Source of the DNA: JAWSVE01 sp050633885
Lineage (GTDB): Bacteria > Pseudomonadota > Gammaproteobacteria > Pseudomonadales > Cellvibrionaceae
DNA length: 64,000 bases
Assembly (NCBI GenBank): GCA_050633885.1
Contig: JBOEHK010000002.1
Coordinates: 372,001 to 436,000, forward strand
Direction of reading: 5' to 3'
Part shown: piece by piece, positions 8,101 to 16,410 of the stretch
Position numbering within the stretch: position 1 is the stretch's first letter
How the letters are laid out: each line of letters begins with the position of its first letter
Position numbers and translations under genes: made by a program
The notes under the pieces: generated by a model
The model's database searches: none
The model's input: the letters and a program-made list of their open reading frames with translations, nothing else
What the model was told of the DNA's origin: nothing

Positions 8101-8114
8101 ATGCGGCGTTAGGC
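8066..8114 (+). other. attC site of cassette 1
   Basis: R'' box GCTCTAAC (8066-8073) and R' box GTTAGGC (8108-8114) enclose a strong imperfect palindrome, CATTGCACCGG pairing with CCGGTGAATG around a 5-base loop. The R'' box complements the first bases of the same cassette (6674-6681). At 49 bp it is short but within what folded attC sites can do. Confidence 0.75.
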
Positions 8115-8134
8115 CTTTGGAAGGAAACAATACA

Positions 8135-8485
8135 GTGACAGATACCAAAGTTGATGGAAGTATTTCTGAAAAAGAAATCGAAGAAGTTTTTGATAAGCTG
8201 GATGAGATCCTTGAAAGAACGCCGCGCTGGGTAGACTCAAAGGAATGTGTCGAGGATGTCATTCAATTTAACGATGCAGTCAATATTTTTTCGTTACGGT
8301 ACGAACGATCACTGCAAAAGTTTTACGGCTTAATTAAACGAATTGAAGACAACTGTGTAAAATCGGGCGTTTATCTTCATAGCCATAATCGAGGCCAACA
8401 TAGCTTTGAAGCTTATGAAGCGGCATTGAGGTTAACGAAAGATAATTCTCTGGTTAAGCAAAAGTGGCGTAAATGGAAGCGTTAG
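8135..8485 (+). CDS. hypothetical protein of cassette 2
   Basis: The start is GTG at 8135 behind AAGGAAAC, giving 116 residues. A longer frame upstream would run through the attC and is unlikely. The protein is soluble, charged and helical (SEKEIEEVFDKLDEILER, then SLQKFYGLIKRIED) with a basic C-terminal end (KQKWRKWKR). I do not recognise the family. It begins 26 bases after the cassette junction at 8108/8109, and the sequence after it (GGCCTAAC, 8500-8507) is the reverse complement of the cassette's opening GTTAGGCC, so it is a complete integron cassette except for the damaged attC end. Confidence 0.7.
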   Translation: MTDTKVDGSISEKEIEEVFDKLDEILERTPRWVDSKECVEDVIQFNDAVNIFSLRYERSLQKFYGLIKRIEDNCVKSGVYLHSHNRGQHSFEAYEAALRLTKDNSLVKQKWRKWKR

Positions 8486-8499
8486 CAGAATCAACGTCC

Positions 8500-8561
8500 G
8501 GCCTAACAAGGCCAAGCACAATCGTGCAATGCAAAAAAACGCATTGCACTGGACAGTGAAC
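8500..8561 (+). other. attC site of cassette 2, truncated by IS3 remnant
   Basis: R'' box GGCCTAAC (8500-8507) is followed by AAGGCC and an inverted pair GTGCAATGC / GCATTGCAC around an A-rich loop. The expected R' box is missing: the sequence changes to CCTCCCCCCTAGTGG at about 8562, the edge of an IS3-type remnant. Confidence 0.6.
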
Positions 8562-8717
8562 CTCCCCCCTAGTGGTAGACACCTATCTTAAATCAAAGGT
8601 AGGTAAACAATGGCAAAGATAATTAGCGAAGAGCGAGTCTTAGAATACTCCAAAGAATTTAAAATCAAGATAGTAGAGCTAACGGAAAAAAGTAAGTGGG
8701 GTCAGATGAGACTTTAG
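8562..8717 (+). pseudogene. IS3-family remnant, start of orfA
   Basis: A C-rich terminal repeat with TAGACA leads to an ATG at 8610 with upstream AGGTAAACA. The frame encodes about 29 residues typical of an IS3 OrfA N-terminus (YSKEFKIKIVELTE). It is then cut by the small inverted-repeat element at 8698 and stops at 8717. The rest of the transposase is absent here. A separate orfB remnant of the same broad family lies at 35.2-35.8 kb. Confidence 0.65.
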
Positions 8718-8769
8718 CTCCAAAAGTTTGCAGCTTTAAATTCATATTAATAAGTCTCATCTGATTCCC
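8698..8769. repeat. miniature inverted-repeat element
   Basis: The arms (GGGGTCAGATGAGACTT at 8698-8714 and AAGTCTCATCTGATTCCC at 8752-8769) are near-perfect inverted repeats around a 37-base core without coding capacity. The outer end CAGATGA/TCATCTG resembles the dispersed TCATCTGG-CCCAG repeat found at 26.5, 32.3 and 33.5 kb. It breaks the orfA remnant. Confidence 0.65.
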
Positions 8770-8802
8770 GTTAATTAATAACTCTTAAGTTTGTGAAATA
8801 AT

Positions 8803-9177
8803 TTAATTTACATTTGTTGAACAGCTGTATCCACCGCCTGGTAACTTACCAATTCCACCATTAGCTCCTTCACACGTGGTTCTAAACAAGTTGCAGTTTG
8901 TTATAAAATCCTCTGACGATGGGTAGCATTCATAATACCCAGCAGAAACTGTAGGTTTGCTAATCGCTCTTCTCAATTCACGTACCGATTCGGTAGGAGT
9001 CTTTCGAATAGAAAGAGCAGGGTTGATGCGTTGATGTTGCTGTGAATGTTGTACCGGTTGAATTCTAATGTGATGATTCTTGAGTCCATTTTCTGCTGCA
9101 GCCGCGTGTGTTAATGTAATTAAACTGGTTGCAATCGCTATAGTTGCAAGACTCTTTCTTAAAGTAAGTGTGAACAT
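8803..9177 (-). CDS. small secreted protein, unknown
   Basis: The 124-residue protein has a clear signal peptide (MFTLTLRKSLATIAIATSLI, cleavage after THAAA). The mature part is basic and His/Gln-rich in its middle (HHIRIQPVQHSQQHQ) and ends in a short domain with four cysteines (C-x15-18 spacings) and a Gly-rich tail GGIGKLPGGGYSC. Two disulfides in the periplasm or medium are plausible. No family was recognised. It stands alone between the mobile remnants and the YdeI-like gene. Confidence 0.6.
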   Translation of the reverse strand: MFTLTLRKSLATIAIATSLITLTHAAAAENGLKNHHIRIQPVQHSQQHQRINPALSIRKTPTESVRELRRAISKPTVSAGYYECYPSSEDFITNCNLFRTTCEGANGGIGKLPGGGYSCSTNVN

Positions 9178-9301
9178 GATATTTTCCTTGTATACATGAT
9201 GTTGATTACAAGGTCAGTCGGAGTGAGTTCAGTAAAGGTTCAAAGTATTTTTAATCATGCCCGCATAACAAAAAATGTTGTGCCCAGGAAAGCTTAGTTT
9301 C

Positions 9302-9877
9302 ATGCCTACACCCAATCCAGCGAAAATTATCTCCTTTGCATCGAAGAAAGATCTCAACCGATGGCTCAAGAATAATCACGGCATCGAAAGTGAACTGTGG
9401 GTGAAGATATTCAAGAAAAAAACTGGGATTCCGAGCGTAACGTGGGATGATGTTGTGATTGAGATACTGTGTTGGGGCTGGATCGATGGTGTCAAAAAAT
9501 CGATCGATGACCAAGCCTATCTTCAGCGGGTCACTCCAAGAAAAGCGCGAAGTAATTGGTCTAAAAGAAACACTGAGCATGTCGAGCGTTTAATAAGCGA
9601 AGGGCGAATGAAGGAACCGGGGCTCGTGCATGTTCGTGCCGCAAAGGCAGATGGCCGGTGGGAGAATGCCTATAGAGTAAGTGAAATGAAAGTGCCTGCG
9701 GATTTTCTATTAGCTTTAGAAACTAAGCCGAAGGCAAAACTGTTTTTTGAGGCGCTCGCTAAATCGAGTCGTTCTGTTATTGCACAGGGATTAACAAGTG
9801 CGAAAAAAACCGAAACGAGACAGAAGCGATTTGATAAATTCATGGACATGCTTGTCAATGAGGAAAAACCGACTTAG
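9302..9877 (+). CDS. YdeI/OmdA-like protein
   Basis: The preferred start is ATG 9302 with AGGAAAG upstream; an in-frame ATG at 9275 is possible. The family layout is clear over 191 residues: an N-terminal domain with ELWVKIFKKKTG, EILCWGWIDGVKKSID and RVTPRKARSNWSKRN, and a C-terminal OmdA helical bundle (PADFLLALETKPKAKLFFEAL). YdeI-type proteins have been linked to resistance to cationic peptides and bacteriocins in some bacteria, but a precise biochemical role is not established. It is a single-gene unit. Confidence 0.82.
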   Translation: MPTPNPAKIISFASKKDLNRWLKNNHGIESELWVKIFKKKTGIPSVTWDDVVIEILCWGWIDGVKKSIDDQAYLQRVTPRKARSNWSKRNTEHVERLISEGRMKEPGLVHVRAAKADGRWENAYRVSEMKVPADFLLALETKPKAKLFFEALAKSSRSVIAQGLTSAKKTETRQKRFDKFMDMLVNEEKPT

Positions 9878-10165
9878 CCCTAAAAAAGCGACGTTCTACC
9901 CGTGTATTTAACTAAAGTAATTATGAAATCATTACTTGGTTTCGGATAATAAAGTTGCAATCGTTTAAAACCAAATATCATTTTGCATATTTGGTTCCTG
10001 CCTTTCCCATCACGGGTTCAACTCTCCAATCCCATTTGTAAATCTAAGCCTTTCTCTGGATGTTTCTCGCGGTTCTTTGTTTGCTGCTCATTCAGGGGCT
10101 GGCGAGACTCCACTAGGCCAGGCAAACAATATTGTTAATAATAATCAATCTCACTTGCATTGGTT

Positions 10166-10185
10166 AATGAGAATGAATATTATTC
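10166..10185 (+). promoter_or_regulatory. putative Fur box upstream of the TonB-receptor operon
   Basis: TAATGAGAATGAATATTATT reads on the other strand as AATAATATTCATTCTCATTA, close to the Fur 19-bp consensus (AATNATNATTCTCATT type). It lies about 90 bp before the receptor start, the expected place for iron repression. The remaining non-coding 9878-10274 shows nothing else convincing. Confidence 0.55.
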
Positions 10186-10274
10186 GCTCCGTTCTGTTAT
10201 AGCCTCTGAACCCTTACATACCTCACTTCTCAGTGTTGTGTGAGAGGGGAGGCACGAAAATTAAATGGGGATTT

Positions 10275-12347
10275 ATGTCTAAGTTATTCATTAAAAACGG
10301 GTTTTTGGTGGCGTGCAATGGTTTGCTTGCGTTGTCTGCGGTTGGCGCATGGTCGCAAAGCGAGACAAAAGATAAGGGAATCGAAGAGGTTGTGGTTTGG
10401 GGGACGGAGGTTAATGCATCGTCGTTGAGCTTAAACGAAGAGGCGATTGCTATACGTCAAGCCGATCACATCAGTGATTTGTTGCGAACGGTTCCCGGTG
10501 TCGATGTCGGTGGCGCTCACTCGTTGAATCAGAGAATTACAATCCGAAGCATGGATGACAAGGACTTAAACATCACCATCGATGGCGCTCAGCAAAATAC
10601 GTACATGTACCATCACATGGGTAACTTACAAATTCATGCTGACATTTTGAAATCAGTTGATATTCAAGTGGGTAGTAATTCGGTTGTCACTGGTGGTTTA
10701 GGTGGCGGCGTTAAATTTGAAACACGGCAAGCGAGCGATTTATTAGAAGAAGGAGCTGTCTTTGGTGGGCGTGTTCAATTGGGTGTTGCAGATAACGCAT
10801 CGCAAAGCGTTTCTCTCACCGGTTATGGTCAGATCACAGATAACGTGGATGTACTCGCTTACTTCAATACTGTTGACCGAGATAATTACACCGTGGGTGG
10901 TGGAAAAATAAAAGATTCTGCGGGAGATGAAATTCCAAATACGGATGGAGATGTTCGAGGTCTAGATGGAGAACTATCTGACGCATTAATTAAATTCGGT
11001 TGGGATATTTCTGATTCGCAGCGGCTGACTTTGGGCTATGAAATGTATGAGGACGAAGGTGATTATAGCTATCGTCCCGATATGGGGTTGGCAACAGACC
11101 TTGCGATAGCTGGCCGTCTAGGTGCCGCGCTTGTGTACCCAACTGAGTTTACGAGAGATACATTAACACTCGGTTATCAAATTGATTGGAGTGAAAATTC
11201 TTCCGCAAAATTTTCGGTATTTAATAACGAAAGCACATTATGGCGTGATGAGTCCGGCTTAACAACGCCGCCGACTTATTCAATCAAAGAAGGAATAGCA
11301 ACAAATTCTGGTTTTAATTTATTGGCACAAACAAAAATTTCAACGGGAATTAATCAAGAATTAACTTACGGTTTTGATGTCGTTCAGTTTGATACGGATT
11401 ATCGAGCAACCACTGCGGGTGGTGTTACAAAGTCAGATGAAGAAGCAAAAAAACAGGCTGTATTTATCGAGGACAAAATAGAGTTAACGGATGGTTTTTA
11501 TATTATACCTGGCATTCGATATGAAAATTATCTAATTGATACCGCGGTTATTGACGAAACATTTTCTGAAACAACCGGCGCATTAGCATTCGAGTATGAA
11601 TTTTTAGAAAATTTTCTCGCGCGTGCGAGTACAACGCAGTTATTTAAAGGGCCAGAAATTGGCGAAGTGTTTACAGGTGCGGGACTTGGCGATGCGGCGA
11701 ATCCTGATATCGATGCAGAAACAGGCAGCAATACAGAATTAGCATTGTCATATCAAGGCGATCAATTTTCTGTGGGAATTACGTTGTTTGAAACAGAAAT
11801 TGAAAATTATATTTATGATTACACTCCTGCAGGTAAAGATAATATTGGTGATATGACGTTAGATGGTTATGAAGCATTTGCGGGTTATCATTTTAATGAT
11901 TTAAACATCTTGCTGAGTTACTCATCTTCAGATAGTGAGTTAGATGCATTTAGCGAATATGCAGATAGAGATGGCGCAAGAATCGATAGAAAGCAGGGTG
12001 ATACCTTGAGTTTGAATATTGATTATTTGATTGAGTCTATCGATCTTTCACTTCACTGGGATACGTTAATTGTTGATGATTTGGATGCAGGTAGAGATCT
12101 AGATGGACCTACTTTAGATAATTCAAAAGATGGTTACACCGTTCATAATATTGCGGTTCGTTGGACGCCGACTGAATTTCTATCCGGTTTGTCATTGACA
12201 TTTGGTGTGGATAATTTGTTTGATGAATTTTATGCATCGCAATCATCTCGAACAGGTGCATCTGCGCATCCTTTCTTTGGTGAGCTCTATTTATTTGATT
12301 ACGAGCCAGGCAGAAACATAAAAGCCACTGTCTCTTATCAATTTTAA
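10275..12347 (+). CDS. TonB-dependent receptor, probable iron/heme or siderophore uptake
   Basis: The start chosen is ATG 10275 (after GGGGATTT); it gives 690 residues with a signal peptide ending near ALSAVGAWSQ. A TonB-box-like EEVVVWG follows, then the plug domain (SDLLRTVPGVDVGG, RITIRSMDDKDLNITIDGAQQ, and the HHMGN segment) and a 22-strand-type barrel ending in the aromatic VSYQF. The plug resembles heme/hemoglobin and ferric receptor types. The gene is followed by PepSY, DUF2271 and DUF4198 genes, a recurring iron-related set, and is preceded by a Fur-like site. The ligand is not certain. Confidence 0.85.
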   Translation: MSKLFIKNGFLVACNGLLALSAVGAWSQSETKDKGIEEVVVWGTEVNASSLSLNEEAIAIRQADHISDLLRTVPGVDVGGAHSLNQRITIRSMDDKDLNITIDGAQQNTYMYHHMGNLQIHADILKSVDIQVGSNSVVTGGLGGGVKFETRQASDLLEEGAVFGGRVQLGVADNASQSVSLTGYGQITDNVDVLAYFNTVDRDNYTVGGGKIKDSAGDEIPNTDGDVRGLDGELSDALIKFGWDISDSQRLTLGYEMYEDEGDYSYRPDMGLATDLAIAGRLGAALVYPTEFTRDTLTLGYQIDWSENSSAKFSVFNNESTLWRDESGLTTPPTYSIKEGIATNSGFNLLAQTKISTGINQELTYGFDVVQFDTDYRATTAGGVTKSDEEAKKQAVFIEDKIELTDGFYIIPGIRYENYLIDTAVIDETFSETTGALAFEYEFLENFLARASTTQLFKGPEIGEVFTGAGLGDAANPDIDAETGSNTELALSYQGDQFSVGITLFETEIENYIYDYTPAGKDNIGDMTLDGYEAFAGYHFNDLNILLSYSSSDSELDAFSEYADRDGARIDRKQGDTLSLNIDYLIESIDLSLHWDTLIVDDLDAGRDLDGPTLDNSKDGYTVHNIAVRWTPTEFLSGLSLTFGVDNLFDEFYASQSSRTGASAHPFFGELYLFDYEPGRNIKATVSYQF

Positions 12348-12453
12348 AGGCTGCTTTTTTCCGTTCATTATTGTTGATTAAAACAATGGTGAACGGATTT
12401 TTTATGTTTATAACCAAAGAAAATTAAACAGGTTGATCGGTAAGAAAAAATCG

Positions 12454-13113
12454 ATGAGAAAGAAAAGTCACCAAACAAAAGCAAATAAAATATGGCGAAA
12501 GACTGCGAGTTATTCTCGTGTAATCCATATTTATCTGTCCACATGTTTATTTACGTTGTTAATTTTGTTTTGTATTACAGGCATTGTGCTCAATCATCTG
12601 GATTGGCTTGACGGTACAAGTAACGATGGACGTGCAGAAGAAATTTTGCCGAAAGAGTTTTTAACTGCGGCCGAGTCTAAAGAAAATCAACGGCTCAGTG
12701 ATATGTCTTTAGAGGGCGTTAAAAAAATTCTGAATGATAAGTACCAGTTGTCCGCCGTATCATCGATAGAATATGACGATGATATAGGGGAAATCATATT
12801 GGATTATAAAATTCCAGGCGGTTATGCCTCCGCTGTTATTGATACGAATGAAAATATAATACTGATTGATTATCGGCAAGGGTCTGCTTGGTCAATTATG
12901 AGTGATTTACATAAAGGTCGACATAGCGGTGTAGCTTGGTCGTGGGTTATCGATATTTCGGCAGCGCTTATGGTGTTGTTTTCAATAACGGGATTAATTA
13001 TTTTATTTCAAAATAAAAAGCATCGGATGAAAGCGTTTGTGTTTGCGATTGCAGGAACAGTAACTCCCATCATTATTTATGTTTTCTTTGTGCCTAAAAT
13101 AATGGGTGTGTAA
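12454..13113 (+). CDS. PepSY-associated membrane protein
   Basis: ATG 12454 is preferred; a TTG at 12433 is possible. The 219-residue protein has a basic N-terminus, a first membrane helix (LFTLLILFCITGIVLNHLDW), a periplasmic PepSY-type domain with SAWSIMSDLHKGRH, and two C-terminal helices (WSWVIDISAALMVLFSITGL, and VFAIAGTVTPIIIYVFFV). PepSY-TM proteins in iron-uptake operons are thought to reduce or handle the imported ferric ligand at the inner membrane. It lies 106 bp after the receptor and is probably co-transcribed. Confidence 0.8.
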   Translation: MRKKSHQTKANKIWRKTASYSRVIHIYLSTCLFTLLILFCITGIVLNHLDWLDGTSNDGRAEEILPKEFLTAAESKENQRLSDMSLEGVKKILNDKYQLSAVSSIEYDDDIGEIILDYKIPGGYASAVIDTNENIILIDYRQGSAWSIMSDLHKGRHSGVAWSWVIDISAALMVLFSITGLIILFQNKKHRMKAFVFAIAGTVTPIIIYVFFVPKIMGV

Positions 13114-13177
13114 CAGGTAATCAGGTTAATAAGTGTAGCCAATGCTAAGGGCTTATCTGAAAATAAAAGGTTGGTTT

Positions 13178-13708
13178 ATGAGAAAGCATGACAGTAAAAA
13201 AACTGCGTTTAAGGTAATCGTTTTGGTTATTTTTTCCATTGGTGGGGCGTTTGCAAATGTTGTTCTTGCAGAAGATACACTGAAGAAATTGGAAGTCGCT
13301 TTCTCTTTGCCAAAATTGGATGTTGATCCCTATCATCGCCCTTATGTTGCCGTTTGGGTCGAAACTCTGGAAAGAAAGCCAGTAGCAACGTTGGCAGTTT
13401 GGCACGAGAAAGATACTTGGTTAAAAGATTTACGGCAATGGTGGAGAAAAATCGGAAGGCGTGGTGATGCCAGTTTAGATCAAGTGACAGGCGCAACGCG
13501 CAAACCTGGACAGTATGTTGTTGGGTGGAACGGGCTTGATAGTAAAGGCAAGCTAGTAGCCGCTGGAGATTATTTATTAAATATTGAATCTGTTAGAGAG
13601 GAAGGTGGCAGGACTTATTCGAGAGAGAAAATCAGTATTGGCAAAAAAGCCACGATTGAAATAGCACCTGACTTGGAACTTGGAAAAGTGACCATTAAAA
13701 CATTTTAA
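13178..13708 (+). CDS. DUF2271 family periplasmic protein
   Basis: ATG 13178 has AAAGG seven bases upstream and opens a signal peptide (VIVLVIFSIGGAFANVVLA), giving 176 residues. The mature part carries the DUF2271 pattern: YVAVWVETLERKPVATLAVW, WLKDLRQWWRK, then GATRKPGQYVVGWNGLDSKGK. The fold resembles flagellar-hook-cap-like beta domains that are secreted. The family recurs beside PepSY and DUF4198 genes in iron-regulated clusters. The exact role is unknown. Confidence 0.75.
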   Translation: MRKHDSKKTAFKVIVLVIFSIGGAFANVVLAEDTLKKLEVAFSLPKLDVDPYHRPYVAVWVETLERKPVATLAVWHEKDTWLKDLRQWWRKIGRRGDASLDQVTGATRKPGQYVVGWNGLDSKGKLVAAGDYLLNIESVREEGGRTYSREKISIGKKATIEIAPDLELGKVTIKTF

Positions 13709-13742
13709 AATGCTAAATAGCTTTAATGAAAGGAGTGAGCAA

Positions 13743-14681
13743 ATGAATAATATATCGTACGCACAACAAGAGAATAAATCGATAATAGGTGCTAATTTTT
13801 TTGGTTCGTTAATGGCAGTTGCTATATTTTTTGCAGTCATTGCAGTGCCGTTAAATGCTTGGTCACATAGTCGCTGGATAGTCCCAAGCCATTCCATTTT
13901 GTCTGGGAAAAATTCTGAGTATGTCAGTCTCGATATTAGTATCTCAAATGATATTTTTCATCCAGATAATTCAGCAGGCGGGGTGAGCTATAAAAGTGTT
14001 GGCCAGTCTCCAAAAGGTGCTGGAGCATCTCAAGTTGTCACCGTTTTTTCGCCAGATGGTACGGTAGATAAAAGTAATCCTATCGTGAGTGTGATGCGAA
14101 AAAGTGTTTCGGCGGTGTTATTGGATCAATCAGGAACTTATAAAATTAGTTTTGAGCAGGCTCCACTTGTATTGACGTTATTTAAAAATAAAGACGGTAG
14201 CCCTGGACGTATTTTTGGTCCTTTAAAAAATACAAAATCTCGATTGCCTGACGGTGCCAATGAGATTCATGAAATGGAATTGAATAATGAGATATCAACC
14301 TACATTACTCGTAACGATGTAACAACTGATCAGTTAAAGCCAGCAGGTAAAGGTTTAGAGTTAGTATTTAAAACACATCCTAATGAAATGTTTGTTGGTG
14401 AACAATCAGAGTTAAGCTTACTGTTTGATGGGAAGCCAGTCACAGCAGGAACGAATGTGCTGTTGACTCGTCAAGGGACGCGTTACCGAAACGACCGAGA
14501 AAGTATTGATGCAAAAACAGATGAGGCGGGTAATTTTTCAGTTGACTGGAAAAAATCTGGTTTGTATTTGTTGGAGTGTGAAATCGAAATGGATGATGCT
14601 AATCATAAGCCGACTCAGAATGAATCCCAGCGAAAAATAGTGCATGCGGTATACGTTACACTTGAAGTGAATGCAGAATAA
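13743..14681 (+). CDS. DUF4198 family periplasmic protein
   Basis: The start at 13743 is set by AAGGAGTGAG just upstream; the earlier in-frame ATG at 13710 contains that site. The 312-residue protein has a signal-type helix (about 17-42, ending VPLNAWS), then HSRWIVPSHSILSG and Ig-like beta domains (for example FVGEQSELSLLFDGKPV). DUF4198 proteins are often encoded with TonB systems and metal uptake. It is the last gene of the receptor operon. A metal or siderophore handling role is plausible but unproven. Confidence 0.75.
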   Translation: MNNISYAQQENKSIIGANFFGSLMAVAIFFAVIAVPLNAWSHSRWIVPSHSILSGKNSEYVSLDISISNDIFHPDNSAGGVSYKSVGQSPKGAGASQVVTVFSPDGTVDKSNPIVSVMRKSVSAVLLDQSGTYKISFEQAPLVLTLFKNKDGSPGRIFGPLKNTKSRLPDGANEIHEMELNNEISTYITRNDVTTDQLKPAGKGLELVFKTHPNEMFVGEQSELSLLFDGKPVTAGTNVLLTRQGTRYRNDRESIDAKTDEAGNFSVDWKKSGLYLLECEIEMDDANHKPTQNESQRKIVHAVYVTLEVNAE

Positions 14682-14902
14682 ATACCGGTTGTTTTGAGAA
14701 ATGAATCGAGATCGAAAAAATTGAGCAGTCATGGTTGGGTAAGTGATAGCTAGATAGATTTGGTTCGGTAGGTTTAGCTCGATAAAGAATAGCTCGATGA
14801 TTTTATTCGTGAAGTAGTCGCTTCGCGAGATAAGATTGTCGAGCTTTTTCGTTTCTGATATAAGTAGCTCTTTCCCATTTATAATCAAAAATATGCTGAA
14901 AG

Positions 14903-15610
14903 ATGATTAATCAAAAACTCACCGATTTTGTTCAAACGTTATTACCTGACGCAAGAGTGGAAAGTATATCGTTACCTAATCATTCCTCAATGACACCCTC
15001 TGAAAGATTAAAAAACAAACACCTGTTGGATTTGTATTTGATCAATGAAGACTATCCGAGAGGAAAGTTATCTGATGATGTAGCTATTCGATTAATGGAG
15101 CAGCCATTTTATTGGGCTTTTTGCTGGGCGTCGGGAGCTGTTTTGGCTCAGTTTATTTTAAATCAGCCTGAGTGGGTGGAAGGAAAATGTGTTGTAGATT
15201 TTGGTTGCGGTTCTGGTGTTGTTGCAATTGCAGCAGCGCTTGCGGGCGCAAAAGAGGTGATTGCGTGTGATATTGACCCGATGGCATTAAAGGCAACGAG
15301 AGAAAATGCGGATTTAAATAATGTGGAATTAATTTACTCTGATGATTTTTTTAAATTGATGTCGACTCAAAACATTGATCTCATCGTTGCAGCGGATATT
15401 CTTTATGACAAAGACAATATGAAATGGCTAGATTCTTTTACTGATATCTCCTCGGAGGTTTTATTGGCTGACTCTCGTGTCAAAAATTTTAGCCATGCAG
15501 GTTTTAGTAAGATAGAGTCTGTGAATCGTTGTACTGTTCCTGATCTGGATGAGTCGAAAGAATTTAGAATCGTGAATGTGTATTGTTGGTCAAATCATCA
15601 AAAGGCGTAA
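14903..15610 (+). CDS. class I SAM-dependent methyltransferase (lysine-methyltransferase type)
   Basis: The 235-residue protein has a Rossmann methyltransferase core: motif I VVDFGCGSGVVAIAAALAG (about 92-110), the acidic loop CDIDPMALKATRENA, and the post-II segment LIVAADILYDKDN. The N-terminal segment QPFYWAFCWASGAVLAQFIL is typical of the ETFB-lysine methyltransferase/PrmA-like group, so a protein lysine is the likely target. It is transcribed alone. The 14682-14902 gap upstream shows no clear feature. Confidence 0.75.
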   Translation: MINQKLTDFVQTLLPDARVESISLPNHSSMTPSERLKNKHLLDLYLINEDYPRGKLSDDVAIRLMEQPFYWAFCWASGAVLAQFILNQPEWVEGKCVVDFGCGSGVVAIAAALAGAKEVIACDIDPMALKATRENADLNNVELIYSDDFFKLMSTQNIDLIVAADILYDKDNMKWLDSFTDISSEVLLADSRVKNFSHAGFSKIESVNRCTVPDLDESKEFRIVNVYCWSNHQKA

Positions 15611-15699
15611 ATGGCTTTTTTTGTTTAAATTTAAACAAATGAATACATTTTATTTTTTCATGGTCTAAAATGTCGATTCTAATATGATCGAGATACAGT

Positions 15700-16326
15700 A
15701 TGTACTACGGAGAAAAATTTAATAGTATTACGCATTTAGTCGGCGCAGTATTGGCTTTGATCGGTTTTGGTTCCTTGTTGACCATCGCGATTCAATCAAA
15801 AGATATTGCAATAATTACCAGTTTTTCTATTTTTGGTTTTACGCTCGTTTTGCTCTATACGATGTCTACGCTTTATCATAGTTTTCATCCGCCCAGTTTA
15901 AAAAAGATCTTTCAAAAATTAGATCATGTGACTATCTATCTACTGATCGCGGGTACTTACACGCCTTATATGATGGTGTCGTTAAGCCATGACGGTGGTT
16001 ATTGGATGCTGTTGCTGGTGTGGGGTTTGGCAATTGTCGGTTTGTTGTTAGATACGTTACTACCGAAACGTATTGAGATTATTCAAATTGCGATTTACTT
16101 ATTTATGGGGTGGGTGTGTGTTTTTAAATTCTCTATTCTTGTAGATAATATTCCCTATTATGGTGTTGTATTGCTTGTGATCGGTGGTGTGTCATATACC
16201 GGTGGTGTTATTTTTTACGTGTTAGACACCTTGAATAAAATGCAACATGCTCATGGAATTTGGCACATATTTGTTTTGCTGGGTTCGCTATCTCATTTTA
16301 TTTCGATCGCTGGTTTTGTTCGGTAA
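15700..16326 (+). CDS. hemolysin III family (PAQR-like) membrane protein
   Basis: The 208-residue integral membrane protein has seven predicted helices. The hemolysin III signature is present: EKFNSITHLVGAVLA at the N-terminus, STLYHSF in the second helix, and the HGIWHIFVLLGSLSHF segment near the end. The conserved His and Ser residues form the metal site of the PAQR fold. Despite the name, most members have no proven hemolytic activity; related YqfA influences membrane energetics. A strong bidirectional terminator follows. Confidence 0.88.
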   Translation: MYYGEKFNSITHLVGAVLALIGFGSLLTIAIQSKDIAIITSFSIFGFTLVLLYTMSTLYHSFHPPSLKKIFQKLDHVTIYLLIAGTYTPYMMVSLSHDGGYWMLLLVWGLAIVGLLLDTLLPKRIEIIQIAIYLFMGWVCVFKFSILVDNIPYYGVVLLVIGGVSYTGGVIFYVLDTLNKMQHAHGIWHIFVLLGSLSHFISIAGFVR

Positions 16327-16350
16327 AATTTTAGTTAGATTAGAAGCAAT

Positions 16351-16390
16351 AAAAAAGCCGCTGAAAAAAATCTCTGTCAGCGGCTTTTTT
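16351..16390. terminator. bidirectional rho-independent terminator
   Basis: The stem GCCGCTGA (16357-16364) pairs with TCAGCGGC (16377-16384), flanked by six A on the left and six T on the right. It serves the plus-strand hemolysin III gene and the convergent minus-strand gene ending at 16411. Confidence 0.9.
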
Positions 16391-16410
16391 ATAATTGGCG
16401 TGATGTATTG

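Noticed and set aside
12109..12417. 102-codon minus-strand frame overlapping the TonB receptor end
   Set aside because: It lies mostly antisense to a well supported gene and has no recognisable motif or ribosome site.
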